A stretch of 64,000 nucleotides of DNA from Desulfobulbus oralis (GTDB lineage Bacteria; Desulfobacterota; Desulfobulbia; Desulfobulbales; Desulfobulbaceae). Where the stretch lies: the NCBI RefSeq assembly GCF_002952055.1, contig NZ_CP021255.1, forward strand, positions 1,649,501-1,713,500, in the 5' to 3' direction. Every line of letters starts with the position of its first letter. The stretch's first letter is position 1. The translations under genes and the position numbers were made by a program. Under the pieces are notes generated by a model. The model saw only the letters and a list, made by a program, of their open reading frames with translations, searched no databases and was not told the origin of the DNA. Positions 16,382 to 26,483 of the stretch are shown in pieces.

Positions 16382-17701
16382 GTGGAAAGCGCAAGCAGCA
16401 ATCTGGTGCCGGTTCACCGGCTGGATTCCGGGGCCGGGCAGGCGGCAGCCATGCGGCTGATCAGGCGTTTCAGTGATGAGGTGGTCTCCTGCGAGGCTGC
16501 GGTGCGGGAAATCCTGGCCCGGGTACGGCAGGAAGGCGACAGCGCGGTTTTGGAGTACTGCCGCCGCTTCGATGCGCCGGACATGACGGCGGCTGAGCTT
16601 AAAGTCGGTGCCGGAGAGTTCGCCGAGGCGGAGCGTCAGGTCGATGCCGGCCTGATGGCCAGCATTGAGGCCGCGGCCAGCCGCATTCGCCGTTTCCACG
16701 AGCGGGAGCTGCCGGATTCCTGGATGCTGAGCCAGGAGGAGGGCATGGTCACCGGCCGTCTGGTCCGCCCCGTGGATGCGGCTGGTCTCTATGTGCCCGG
16801 CGGCAGGGAGGGCTCGACGCCGCTGGTTTCCTCTGTGCTGATGACCGCCGTGCCTGCGGGCATTGCGGGCGTCGGGCGGCTGGTCATGGTCACGCCGCCG
16901 AACCGGCAGGGCAGGGTGCATCCGGCGCTGCTGGTGGCGGCACGCATTCTGGGCATTTCCGAGGTGTACAAACTGGGTTCCGCCTGGGCCGTTGCGGCCC
17001 TGGCCTTTGGCACGGAGAGCATCCAGGCGGTGGACGTGATCGCCGGGCCGGGCAACCAGTTCGTGGCCGAGGCCAAGCGTCAGGTCATGGGCCGGGTGCG
17101 CATCGACATGCTGGCCGGCCCCAGCGAAGTGCTGATCGTGGCAGATGACAGCGCCAATCCGGTCTTCATTGCGGCCGACATGCTGGCCCAGGCTGAACAC
17201 GATCCCCAGGCCCTGCCCATGGCCATTGTCGCGACTCCGGAGCAGGCCGGGGCGGTGCAGGCCGAACTCGCGCGCCAGCTTCCGGAGCTGGGGCGGGAAG
17301 AGATTGCCCGCACCGCGCTGCTCACCCGGGGGCATATTTTTATCGAGCCGGACACCAAGGCCGCCATTCACCTGGCCAACCAACTGGCCAGCGAGCATCT
17401 GGAGCTGCATCTGTCCGATCCATGGCGCTGGCTGCCCCGGATCCGCCATGCCGGCGCCGTTTTCCTGGGGCACTACAGTCCGGAGGCCTGTGGCGACTAT
17501 GTGGCCGGGCCAAACCATGTGCTGCCCACCATGGGTACGGCGAAGACCGCCTCGGCCCTGGGCGTGGAGACCTTTCTGAAGCACATTTCGCTTATCGACT
17601 ACAGCAGGGACGCCCTGGCTCGGGATGCGGCGCATATCCGCAATCTGGCCGGGCTGGAGCGGCTGGATGCCCACGCCGCTTCGGTCGGTCGGCGCCTGTA
17701 A
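16382..17701 (+). CDS. hisD: Histidinol dehydrogenase
   Basis: HisD oxidises L-histidinol to L-histidine in two NAD+ steps. The 439-residue product, from a GTG start at 16382, contains [19 protein letters not shown]-like substrate sequence, the hallmark [15 protein letters not shown] followed by [13 protein letters not shown], a zinc-ligand region AQAEHDPQA, and the catalytic ASEHLELH and [17 protein letters not shown]. All are intact. The start is uncertain because a weak site precedes it; the ATG at 16451 ([10 protein letters not shown]) is an alternative but would remove part of the usual N-terminal arm. No other his genes are nearby. It lies about 100 bases upstream of leuB. Confidence 0.95.
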   Translation: MESASSNLVPVHRLDSGAGQAAAMRLIRRFSDEVVSCEAAVREILARVRQEGDSAVLEYCRRFDAPDMTAAELKVGAGEFAEAERQVDAGLMASIEAAASRIRRFHERELPDSWMLSQEEGMVTGRLVRPVDAAGLYVPGGREGSTPLVSSVLMTAVPAGIAGVGRLVMVTPPNRQGRVHPALLVAARILGISEVYKLGSAWAVAALAFGTESIQAVDVIAGPGNQFVAEAKRQVMGRVRIDMLAGPSEVLIVADDSANPVFIAADMLAQAEHDPQALPMAIVATPEQAGAVQAELARQLPELGREEIARTALLTRGHIFIEPDTKAAIHLANQLASEHLELHLSDPWRWLPRIRHAGAVFLGHYSPEACGDYVAGPNHVLPTMGTAKTASALGVETFLKHISLIDYSRDALARDAAHIRNLAGLERLDAHAASVGRRL

Positions 17702-17794
17702 CCGGCCTGAAGTCTGGCGCTGCGCCTGCAGGCCCATGCCTGGCCCGGCCGCTGAAGCCCCGGGCCTTTCCTTTCCGCTTTTTTTGTGGAGTGA

Positions 17795-18877
<1,083 letters not shown>

Positions 18878-18878
18878 G

Positions 18879-19799
18879 ATGCAGGAGGGCAGGGGGCCCA
18901 TCATCATCGCGAACCAGGCGAGCCAGGAACTGGCTGGCAAGGTCGCCTCGCTCATGGGGCTTGAGCTCAGTGCCATGTGCATCCGCGAATTTGCGGACGG
19001 GGAAATCTATCACGCCTTTCCCCGGAGCCTGCGCGGTCATGATCTGGCGATCATCGCGGCCACACCGGATGATGCGAGCCATATGGAGCTTCTGGATCTG
19101 CTGGCCGGCGCCCGGTACTGGAACGCCCGCAGCGTCAACGTGGTGATTCCCTATCTGGGTTATTCCACCATGGAGCGGGCCAAACCGGACTCCGGCGAAA
19201 TCCCCAAGGGCATCACCCGCACCCGCCAGCTTTTCCGCGCCCGGCCGGATTACGTGGCCTTCCTCGACCTGCACTCCGAGGCTGTGATGCATGCCCATAC
19301 GGGCGAGGTGCGCATCCGCCACCTGTGGACGGAACGCATGGCCGCTGCGTACATTCGGCAACTGGGGCTCCAGGACCTGGTGCTGGTTTCGCCGGATTAC
19401 GGTTTTTCCAAGCGGGTGGGGCGGCTGGCCGGGCTTTTGGATTGCCCCCATACCGCGGCCAACAAGGACCGCTATGACAGGGACAAGACCATCGTGGGCC
19501 AGCTTTCCAGCGCAGTGAAGGGACGCACCGCCCTTATTTGCGACGACATGATCCGCACCGGCGGTTCCATGCTGCAGACCATCGACCGCTGCCGGGAGGC
19601 GGGCGCCAGGGATGTGCTCGTCATGGCCACCCACCTGGTGCTGGCCGGAGATGCCCGCGCCCGTTTTCGGGACAAGGGTATTCGCTGCATTCTGGGTACG
19701 GACAGCTATCCGGGCCGCCGGAACGACGAGTTGGTCAAGGTCTTTTCCGTGGCCCCGCTCATTGCCGAGGAGCTAGCGGCTTATCTGGATATTGGTTGA
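18879..19799 (+). CDS. Divergent ribose-phosphate pyrophosphokinase-like protein
   Basis: The 306 residues (ATG 18879, two bases after leuB) follow the PRPP synthetase fold: two phosphoribosyltransferase-like halves with [11 protein letters not shown], a middle DLHSE motif, the KDRYDRDK flexible loop and the PRPP loop [12 protein letters not shown]. It departs from canonical Prs: the ATP region reads [19 protein letters not shown] instead of the PYxRQDR-type motif, and the DLHS motif continues EAVMHAHTG rather than QGFF. It is therefore a separate subgroup, either a second PRPP synthetase with altered regulation or a relative with another sugar phosphate. Its place between leuB and asd suggests a role in amino-acid (for example histidine) supply. 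Confidence 0.8.
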   Translation: MQEGRGPIIIANQASQELAGKVASLMGLELSAMCIREFADGEIYHAFPRSLRGHDLAIIAATPDDASHMELLDLLAGARYWNARSVNVVIPYLGYSTMERAKPDSGEIPKGITRTRQLFRARPDYVAFLDLHSEAVMHAHTGEVRIRHLWTERMAAAYIRQLGLQDLVLVSPDYGFSKRVGRLAGLLDCPHTAANKDRYDRDKTIVGQLSSAVKGRTALICDDMIRTGGSMLQTIDRCREAGARDVLVMATHLVLAGDARARFRDKGIRCILGTDSYPGRRNDELVKVFSVAPLIAEELAAYLDIG

Positions 19800-19830
19800 G
19801 AATTCGGTGAAATCACCAGGAGAACACAGG

Positions 19831-20976
19831 ATGCGCAAGGTAGCGATAGTAGGGTGGCGCGGCATGGTCGGCTCGGTTCTGATGGAGCGCCTGCGTCAGG
19901 AAAATGACTTCGGGCGTTTTGAACCGGTCTTCTGCTCCACCTCCCAGGTGGGCCAGAATGGCCCGGAAATCGACGGCAAAACCTACAGGCTGGCCGACGG
20001 CAATGACCCGAAAGTTTTGGCCGAAACCGACCTGATCGTCACCTGTCAGGGCGGCACCTACACCGAGAACATGCAGCCGAAGCTGCGGCAACTGGGCTGG
20101 CAGGGTCTGTGGATCGATGCCGCCTCCACGCTCCGCATGGACGACAGCGCCGTCATCGTGCTGGATCCGGTCAACCGCCACGTGATCGACCGGGCCCTGG
20201 AGGATGGGGTTAAAAATTTCATCGGCGGCAACTGCACGGTGTCCCTCATGCTTATGGCCCTGGGCGGTTTGTACCGGCAGGGCTGGGTAGAGTGGATCAG
20301 CAGCCAGACCTATCAGGCGGCCTCCGGCGCCGGGGCCAAGAACATGCGCGAGCTGGTGGAGCAGATGGCAGCCATTGCCAGGGCCAGCGCCACGGTGCGT
20401 GCGAATCCGGCCGCCGGCATTCTGGAGCTGGACCGGGAGGTGATTGCCGCCATGCGCAGCGGCGATTTCCCGGTGGCCAATTTTGGCGCACCGCTGGCCG
20501 GCAGCCTGATTCCATGGATAGACCGCGCGGTGGAGCAGGGCCAGACCCGCGAGGAATGGAAAGGCGGGGCGGAAAGCAACAAGATTCTGGGCCTGAGCCG
20601 CGAGGCGGGCACTTACGTACCTGTGGACGGTTGCTGCGTGCGCATCGGCTCCATGCGCTGCCACAGCCAGGCCTTTACCATCAAGCTGAAGCGCGACGTG
20701 CCGCTGGATGATATCAAGGCGGCCATCGCCGGCTACACCCCGTGGACCTATCTTGTCGACAATACGAAGGAGGAGAGTCTGCGCGAGCTGACTCCCGCCC
20801 GGGTGACAGGAACCCTGGACATTCCGGTGGGCCGCCTCCGCAAGATGCTTTTGGGCCCGGAGTACCTGAGCGCCTTTTCCGTGGGCGACCAGCTCCTCTG
20901 GGGGCGGCCGAGCCCATCCGCCGGATGCTGGGCATTGCCCTGCAATATCTGGGCTGATCCTTTGCCGCAGCAGTGA
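19831..20976 (+). CDS. asd: Aspartate-semialdehyde dehydrogenase with a frameshifted 3' end
   Basis: Asd reduces aspartyl phosphate to aspartate semialdehyde for lysine, threonine and methionine. From the ATG at 19831 the protein shows the proteobacterial-type motifs: [38 protein letters not shown] with the catalytic cysteine, and [12 protein letters not shown] with the catalytic histidine. Up to W357 it is normal; then it reads [13 protein letters not shown], while the +1 frame gives the expected [18 protein letters not shown] ending at 20957. One G appears to be missing in the five-G run at 20900-20904. The active site is upstream, so the protein may still fold. Sequencing error is the simplest explanation. 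Confidence 0.92.
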   Translation: MRKVAIVGWRGMVGSVLMERLRQENDFGRFEPVFCSTSQVGQNGPEIDGKTYRLADGNDPKVLAETDLIVTCQGGTYTENMQPKLRQLGWQGLWIDAASTLRMDDSAVIVLDPVNRHVIDRALEDGVKNFIGGNCTVSLMLMALGGLYRQGWVEWISSQTYQAASGAGAKNMRELVEQMAAIARASATVRANPAAGILELDREVIAAMRSGDFPVANFGAPLAGSLIPWIDRAVEQGQTREEWKGGAESNKILGLSREAGTYVPVDGCCVRIGSMRCHSQAFTIKLKRDVPLDDIKAAIAGYTPWTYLVDNTKEESLRELTPARVTGTLDIPVGRLRKMLLGPEYLSAFSVGDQLLWGRPSPSAGCWALPCNIWADPLPQQ

Positions 20977-20979
20977 CGG

Positions 20980-21006
20980 GGGCGCACCAGTGGTGCGCCC
21001 TTTTTT
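20980..21006 (+). terminator. Rho-independent terminator after asd
   Basis: A perfect 9-bp stem GGGCGCACC / GGTGCGCCC with loop AGT is followed by six T (21001-21006). It closes the hisD-leuB-prs-like-asd run. Confidence 0.9.
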
Positions 21007-21190
21007 GTATGCAGCGGGGCAGAGTCCGTACCCCGACGCGGAGGGCCTTCGCGGGGGCAGGGATCCTGAAGCCGCTGCGGGTCGAGCGAAGCCACAGCAG
21101 GGCGGTGTGGAGGGACAGGAGGCAAGGGGCCTGCGCTTTTCTCAGGCAGAAGGCCGCCCCTGTGCCAATACGTGCTTTTTACAGGGAGAA

Positions 21191-23143
21191 ATGGCTATGC
21201 GGGCGCTTGTTCTGGGGACAGCGGGGCACGTGGATCACGGCAAGACCAGCTTCATTCGCGCACTCAGCGGCGTGGACTGCGACCGGCTCAAGGAGGAAAA
21301 GAAGCGCGGCATCACGATAGAGCTGGGTTTTGCCAGTCTGGATTTGCCGGGCGGCCGGCGTCTGGGCATTGTGGATGTGCCTGGCCATGAAAAATTTGTG
21401 CGCAACATGGTTGCCGGTGCGGCAGGCATGGATCTGGTGGCCTTCGTGGTGGCGGCGGACGAGGGCATCATGCCGCAGACTGTGGAGCACTTCGAGATCT
21501 GCCGTTTGCTGGGCCTGAAAGACGGCATCATCGTGCTGAGCAAAATCGACCTGGTGGATGCCGAGTGGCAGGCCATGGTGACAGCCGAGCTGCGGGAATT
21601 TTTCAAGGGCAGCTTTCTGGAAAGCGCTCCCATTCTGCCGGTCAACGCCCAGAGCGGCGAGGGCATTGCAGCGGTGCGGCAGGCCCTGGCTGAAAAGGTT
21701 GCCGCGCTCCCTGTGGAGGAGGCCTCTGGCCCTTTTCGCCTGCCCATTGACCGTGTCTTCAGCATGAGGGGCTTTGGCACGGTCATTACCGGAACGGCGC
21801 TTTCGGGCCGCATCGCTCTTGGCGAGGAACTCTGCTTCTATCCCGGTGGGCTGACAGCCAGAATCCGTGGCATTCAGGTGCACGGCGAGGCGCGGGACAT
21901 GGCCGAGGCCGGGCATCGCACGGCCATCAATGTCCAGGGTCTGGAGACGGAAGACATCGCAAAGGGCGACATGGCCGCAACTCCGGGCACCATGCTGCTG
22001 TCCCGCGTTCTGGACGTGCTGGTGCAGGCCTCCACCGGCGGCTCCAGACCGCTCAGGCACCGGAGCTCTGTGCGTGTGCACCTGGGGACACGGGAGATTC
22101 CCGGTCGGGTATCGCTTGTGCAGAGCGAGGCGCTGGCCCCTGGCGAAAGCGGCCTGGCCCAGCTCCTGTTACAGGAAGCGGTGGCGGCCTGGCCGGGCGA
22201 CCGCTTTGTTCTCAGAAGCTATTCCCCGGCCACCACACTGGCCGGCGGTAGCATTCTTGCCCTTTGGCCTGGCCGGAAAAGAAAGCGGGGTACGGAGCAG
22301 AGCCGGGCGCTGGCCGGGAGGACGCTCTCCGTCTATGCGCACGGCACGCCCCAGGCCTGCCTGGCGCAACTGGTGGCGGAAAGCGGCCTGCGCGGTCTGA
22401 ACCAGGCAGAACTTGCGGCAGCCAGCGGCATCTTTGGCAGGCGTCTGCAAAAACTTTTGCAGGAGCCGCTTGCCAGGGGCGAGATCGTGCAGGCCGATGG
22501 CCGCTTGCTGGCGGGCACCGAGACCTTGCGCCTGCAGGAAGACATATTGCATGCGCTGGCCGGTTTTCATAAGGCCAACCCGCTCAAAACCGGCCTGGGT
22601 CGCGAGGAGCTGAAAAGCCGGCTGCAGGAGCGGCATCAGCAGGCGGCCTCGCGGCTCCTGGCCCAGCAGTTGGCGGTGCTGGAGCGCCAGGGGAAAATAG
22701 CGCAGGAAGGCGGTGAACTGCGGCTTGCGGGCCATGCGGTGCAACTGCAAGTCGACGAAGCGGCGCTGGAGACCGGGCTGCTCGCCCGTTTTCTTGAGGC
22801 AGGCCTGCAACCGCCGAATCTGAAGGATGCGCTGGCCCTCTTTCCGGAGGCCCCGGAAAAACAGGTCCGGCAGGTGCTGCAGCTCCTGGAGCAGCGGGGT
22901 GACCTCGTGCGGGTCAACGAGACGCTTTTCTTTCATCGCGACGTGCTGGCGGGCCTGCAAACACGGCTTGCGGCCTTTTTGCAGGAGAAGGGCGAAATCG
23001 ATGCTCCGGCCTTCAAGGAGCTGACCGGCCTGAGCCGCAAGTTCCTCATTCCGCTTCTGGAATACTTTGACCGCATCAAGCTCACCATCCGCATTGGCGA
23101 CAGGCGGGTTCCGAGAAAGCAGAGCGGAACAAAGAGCGAGTGA
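21191..23143 (+). CDS. selB: Selenocysteine-specific translation elongation factor
   Basis: SelB carries Sec-tRNA to the ribosome at UGA codons marked by a SECIS hairpin. The 650 residues contain the GTPase domain with GHVDHGKTSF (P loop), RGITIELGF (switch I), DVPGHEKFV (G3) and SKIDL (G4), then two beta-barrel EF-Tu-like domains (about 175-340) and a C-terminal winged-helix array (about 400-650) that binds SECIS RNA. I start at ATG 21191; ATG 21197 is possible. selA and selC are not in the window. The gene shows that the organism makes selenoproteins, which fits an anaerobe with formate dehydrogenase or hydrogenase. Confidence 0.96.
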   Translation: MAMRALVLGTAGHVDHGKTSFIRALSGVDCDRLKEEKKRGITIELGFASLDLPGGRRLGIVDVPGHEKFVRNMVAGAAGMDLVAFVVAADEGIMPQTVEHFEICRLLGLKDGIIVLSKIDLVDAEWQAMVTAELREFFKGSFLESAPILPVNAQSGEGIAAVRQALAEKVAALPVEEASGPFRLPIDRVFSMRGFGTVITGTALSGRIALGEELCFYPGGLTARIRGIQVHGEARDMAEAGHRTAINVQGLETEDIAKGDMAATPGTMLLSRVLDVLVQASTGGSRPLRHRSSVRVHLGTREIPGRVSLVQSEALAPGESGLAQLLLQEAVAAWPGDRFVLRSYSPATTLAGGSILALWPGRKRKRGTEQSRALAGRTLSVYAHGTPQACLAQLVAESGLRGLNQAELAAASGIFGRRLQKLLQEPLARGEIVQADGRLLAGTETLRLQEDILHALAGFHKANPLKTGLGREELKSRLQERHQQAASRLLAQQLAVLERQGKIAQEGGELRLAGHAVQLQVDEAALETGLLARFLEAGLQPPNLKDALALFPEAPEKQVRQVLQLLEQRGDLVRVNETLFFHRDVLAGLQTRLAAFLQEKGEIDAPAFKELTGLSRKFLIPLLEYFDRIKLTIRIGDRRVPRKQSGTKSE

Positions 23144-23519
23144 TCGCTCCTTGGTATTGGCGCCTTGCCTGTACCATTGGGTACGACTCGTATGCAGTCC
23201 CTTTTCTGTTCCCCTTTCCAGTCCCGGTCGTTGCTGCCCGGAAAGCGGGGCCTGCCCCGGTGCGGCCCATGCGACCCTGTCGCCGGCTTTGGCGGAAGAG
23301 GGCGGCGTGCAGGCAGCAGCCAGGCAATCGGGGCTTCATGAAAGCCGACTGTATAACCGGAGGAGCGCTGAACCCACCCGGTCCTTGCAACCTGTTTGCC
23401 ACCTTCAGGCGCGGAACATTGGCAGCGGGAGGCTGCCCCCTGTTTGGCAACTGGACTGTGAGCCCAAATCGTTACCACTACAGGCTGTTCGATTTTCTTT
23501 GTGATTTTATGAGAGAGCA
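23144..23519 (+). other. Gene-free stretch between selB and cas3
   Basis: No frame here has a recognisable product. The last 60 bases become AT-rich just before cas3 and probably hold its promoter, but no convincing -35/-10 pair stands out. A small hairpin GTACC-ATTG-GGTAC lies near 23171-23184, just after selB. I looked for a tRNA-Sec or SECIS-like RNA and could not fit one. Confidence 0.5.
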
Positions 23520-23522
23520 GTG

Positions 23523-25748
23523 ATGAAAAACAGTGCATGGATCACCGTGCCGTATGCACATTCCCTGGCTGGACAGGGGCCGGAGAGCTGGGAGCCGCTG
23601 GAACGGCATGGGCAGGAAGTGGCAAGGATGGCAGCGGGCTTTGCCGCTGCCTTTCATTCGGCACAGTGGGCGGAACTGGCAGGGGAGCTGCACGATACGG
23701 GCAAGGCGCGGGCTTCGTTTCAAAAGTACCTGCAGTATGCCAACGGCCTTTTGGACAGCGCCTGTGATGCCCCGGAGCATGCACACTCCGGCGCGGGCGC
23801 CTGCTGGGCAGCGGCAAAGCTCGGGCTGGCCGGCAGGCTTTTGGCCTACTGCATTGCCGGACACCATGCGGGCCTGCCGGATTTTGCCGGTGGCATCACG
23901 CCGAACGGCGCATTGCAGCAGCGCCTGGGGGAAGATGGCAAGGTGCTTGCCGAGCCGGCGCTTGCGGCATGGATAGCTCGGCATGAAGCCGGCTGGCTGG
24001 CCCGCAGGCCGGGGCCGCCGTGGCCCTTCAAGGATACTGATGTCAGCTTCTGGTTGCGGATGCTCTTCTCCTGCCTGGTGGATGCCGATTTCCTCTGCAC
24101 CGAAGGCTTTATGTCGCCTGCGCAGGCAGCGGCACGTGGCATCTACCTGCCGCTTGCCAAACTGGCTGACCTGTTTTTTGCCAATCTTGCTGCAATGCAG
24201 CAGGCTGCGGCATCGACCGAAGTCAATCGTATCCGGTCTGAAATCCGAGCCGCCTGCGAACAGGCGGCGCACGAAGCGCCGGGCCTCTTTTCACTCACCG
24301 TGCCTACCGGCGGCGGCAAGACCCTCTCCGGCACGGCCTTTGCCCTGCGTCATGCGCTCAGGCATGGCATGAAGCGTATTATTTATGTTATTCCTTACAG
24401 ATCTATCATCGAACAGACCGCCGACGTGCTGCGCTCTTTTTTGGGCACGGACAATGTCGTGGAGCACCACACGGATCTTGATCCGGACAAGGAAAGCCAG
24501 GCCTCGCGTCTGGCGGCCGAAAACTGGGATGCGCCCATCATCGTGACCACGACGGTGCAGTTCTTCGAGTCACTGTACGCCTGCCGCTCCAGCGCGTGCC
24601 GCAAGCTCCACAACATCGCGGACAGTGTGGTCATTCTGGATGAAGTACAGCTCCTGCCCCCGAATCTGCTGTGGCCCTGCACAGAGGCCATGGCGCAACT
24701 GGTCAGCCATTATCGCACGACCTTGGTGCTGGCCACCGCAACCCAGCCCGCGCTGGCGGTCAGCGGGCCGCTGGCCCAGCAGTCCTGCCGGGAAATCATC
24801 CCCGATCCGACTGCTCTCTATGCCCGGCTGAAGCGAACGGAAATCGTGCTGCCCGATGATTTGCAGGCGCGCAGAAGCTGGGAAGAAATCGCGGAGGAAC
24901 TGCAACAGTACCCGCAGGTGCTCTGTGTGGTCAACACCCGTCCCGACTGCCGGAAACTCGCAGAGCTGGCGGGAGAAGACGTGGTCTATCTTTCCACCTG
25001 GCTCTGCGGTGAACACCGCTCGCAGAAAATCAGGGCTGTCAGGGAACGACTCAAGGCCGGAGCGCCGGTACGGGTGGTCAGCACGCAACTGGTGGAAGCA
25101 GGCGTGGATCTGGACTTCCCGGTGGTGTACCGGGCCTTTACCGGGCTGTCGTCCATTGCCCAGGCGGCCGGGCGCTGCAACCGCGAAGGCCGGAGCAAGA
25201 ACCCAGGCCAGGTGATCGTCTTCATGCCGCCAAAACCCGCACCACCAGGGGTATTGCGCAAGGCCGAAGACGCCTTTATCGGCCTGCTGCAATCGGAGTG
25301 CCCGCCTTCTCCTGATGATCCGGACAGCTATCCCCGGTTTTTCAGGGCCTTTTATCAGGCACAGAATGACGATGGCAAACAGACTTTTACCCGCATGCTG
25401 GTACGTGATGCCCGCACCTTTCAGTTTCAGTTCCGGGAAGCGGCTGCAGCTTTCAGGATGATTGAGGAGGATAGCGTGCCTGTTCTGGTCCGCTTTGGCG
25501 ACAGCGACCAATGGATCAGCCAACTGCGCGCCCTTGGCCCAAAGCGCGAGCTCATGCGCCGCCTGCAGCGCTACACGGTTGGCGTGCCCCGCAAGTTGGT
25601 GCCGAAACTTTTAGGCAATGGCCTCTTTGAAGAATTGCCGCCCGCCGGTTCCGGCCTCTATGTACAAACCATGTCATCGCTCTACAGTGAAACTTTCGGG
25701 CTGAACCTTGACTTGGAGGCACTGAATCCCGGAGAATTGATCATCTGA
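23523..25748 (+). CDS. cas3: Cas3, HD nuclease-helicase of the type I-C system
   Basis: Cas3 is recruited by the target-bound Cascade and unwinds and degrades the foreign strand. The HD domain (about 1-215) keeps its metal ligands: the first H in LERHGQEV, LHDTGK, EHAHSGAG and AGHHAGLP. The SF2 helicase follows: Walker A VPTGGGKTLSG (about residue 260), DEVQ box in VILDEVQLLPP, motif III LATATQPAL, motif V STQLVEAGVDLDFP and motif VI QAAGRCNREG. All look functional. The ATG at 23523 is preceded by an in-frame GTG at 23520. It opens the cas operon, 18 bases before cas5. Confidence 0.96.
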   Translation: MKNSAWITVPYAHSLAGQGPESWEPLERHGQEVARMAAGFAAAFHSAQWAELAGELHDTGKARASFQKYLQYANGLLDSACDAPEHAHSGAGACWAAAKLGLAGRLLAYCIAGHHAGLPDFAGGITPNGALQQRLGEDGKVLAEPALAAWIARHEAGWLARRPGPPWPFKDTDVSFWLRMLFSCLVDADFLCTEGFMSPAQAAARGIYLPLAKLADLFFANLAAMQQAAASTEVNRIRSEIRAACEQAAHEAPGLFSLTVPTGGGKTLSGTAFALRHALRHGMKRIIYVIPYRSIIEQTADVLRSFLGTDNVVEHHTDLDPDKESQASRLAAENWDAPIIVTTTVQFFESLYACRSSACRKLHNIADSVVILDEVQLLPPNLLWPCTEAMAQLVSHYRTTLVLATATQPALAVSGPLAQQSCREIIPDPTALYARLKRTEIVLPDDLQARRSWEEIAEELQQYPQVLCVVNTRPDCRKLAELAGEDVVYLSTWLCGEHRSQKIRAVRERLKAGAPVRVVSTQLVEAGVDLDFPVVYRAFTGLSSIAQAAGRCNREGRSKNPGQVIVFMPPKPAPPGVLRKAEDAFIGLLQSECPPSPDDPDSYPRFFRAFYQAQNDDGKQTFTRMLVRDARTFQFQFREAAAAFRMIEEDSVPVLVRFGDSDQWISQLRALGPKRELMRRLQRYTVGVPRKLVPKLLGNGLFEELPPAGSGLYVQTMSSLYSETFGLNLDLEALNPGELII

Positions 25749-25766
25749 ATCAGGGAGGAGAAAGCC

Positions 25767-26483
25767 ATGAAAGGTTTTTGTCTGGAGGTTGCAGGCGAAT
25801 TTGCCTGCTTTACCCGCCCGGAGATGAAGGTCGAGCGCGTGAGCTATGATGTCATCACGCCTTCGGCTGCACGGGCTATTTTCAGCGCCATTTTGTGGAA
25901 ACCGGCCATTAATTGGCGCGTCACCAGGATCGAGGTGCTCAACCCGATTCGCTGGGCAGCCGTGCGGCGCAACGAGGTGGCCAGGATTGCCTCGCCCGGC
26001 GGCAGCGGCATTTTTATCGAGGACGAGCGCCAGCAGCGGGCCGGCTTGCTGTTGCGCGATGTCCGCTACCGGCTCCATGCGGAGTTTGACTTCATTCCGC
26101 CGGAAAAGCGTACCAGAATTCGCAATCCCGCGCCGGAGTGGCTGACGGACGAGGAAGAAAAAGCACTGTACCGGCAGTCTGAGGTCCGGCCTGATGAAAA
26201 GGCCGCCAAATACGCGGCCATGTTTGCCCGCCGCGCCACAAAAGGGCAGCATTTCATGCAGCCATACCTGGGTTGCCGCGAGTTTTCGTGTTCCCTGGTG
26301 CGTCTGGTGGAGACGCCGGAAAACGAAGCCCCGCCCATTGCCGAGAGCCGCGATTTGGGCTTCATGCTCTACGACCTGGATTATTCCAACGAGAAAGACA
26401 TCAAACCCATGTTCTACCGGCCAGAGATGAAAAAGGGCGCGATCGATGTGCCGCCGCCCGATTCCCCGAAGGTGCTCCGATGA
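25767..26483 (+). CDS. cas5c: Cas5c (Cas5d), pre-crRNA endonuclease of type I-C
   Basis: In type I-C there is no Cas6; Cas5c cuts the repeat RNA and caps the 5' handle of the crRNA in Cascade. The 238 residues begin with the RAMP-type strand GFCLEVAGEFACFTRPEMKVERVSYDVITPSAARAIF-type layout seen in Cas5d, followed by AIFSAILWKPAINWRV and later HFMQPYLGCREFSC, and end YRPEMKKGAIDVPPPDSP. A GGGAGGAG ribosome binding site precedes the ATG. The stop overlaps the cas8c start as ATGA. The product is of normal length. Confidence 0.95.
   Translation: MKGFCLEVAGEFACFTRPEMKVERVSYDVITPSAARAIFSAILWKPAINWRVTRIEVLNPIRWAAVRRNEVARIASPGGSGIFIEDERQQRAGLLLRDVRYRLHAEFDFIPPEKRTRIRNPAPEWLTDEEEKALYRQSEVRPDEKAAKYAAMFARRATKGQHFMQPYLGCREFSCSLVRLVETPENEAPPIAESRDLGFMLYDLDYSNEKDIKPMFYRPEMKKGAIDVPPPDSPKVLR

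Noticed and set aside
21007-21190. tRNA-Sec or SECIS-like RNA next to selB
   Set aside because: No anticodon arm with TCA and no long acceptor/T stem could be fitted; the stretch is just GC-rich.
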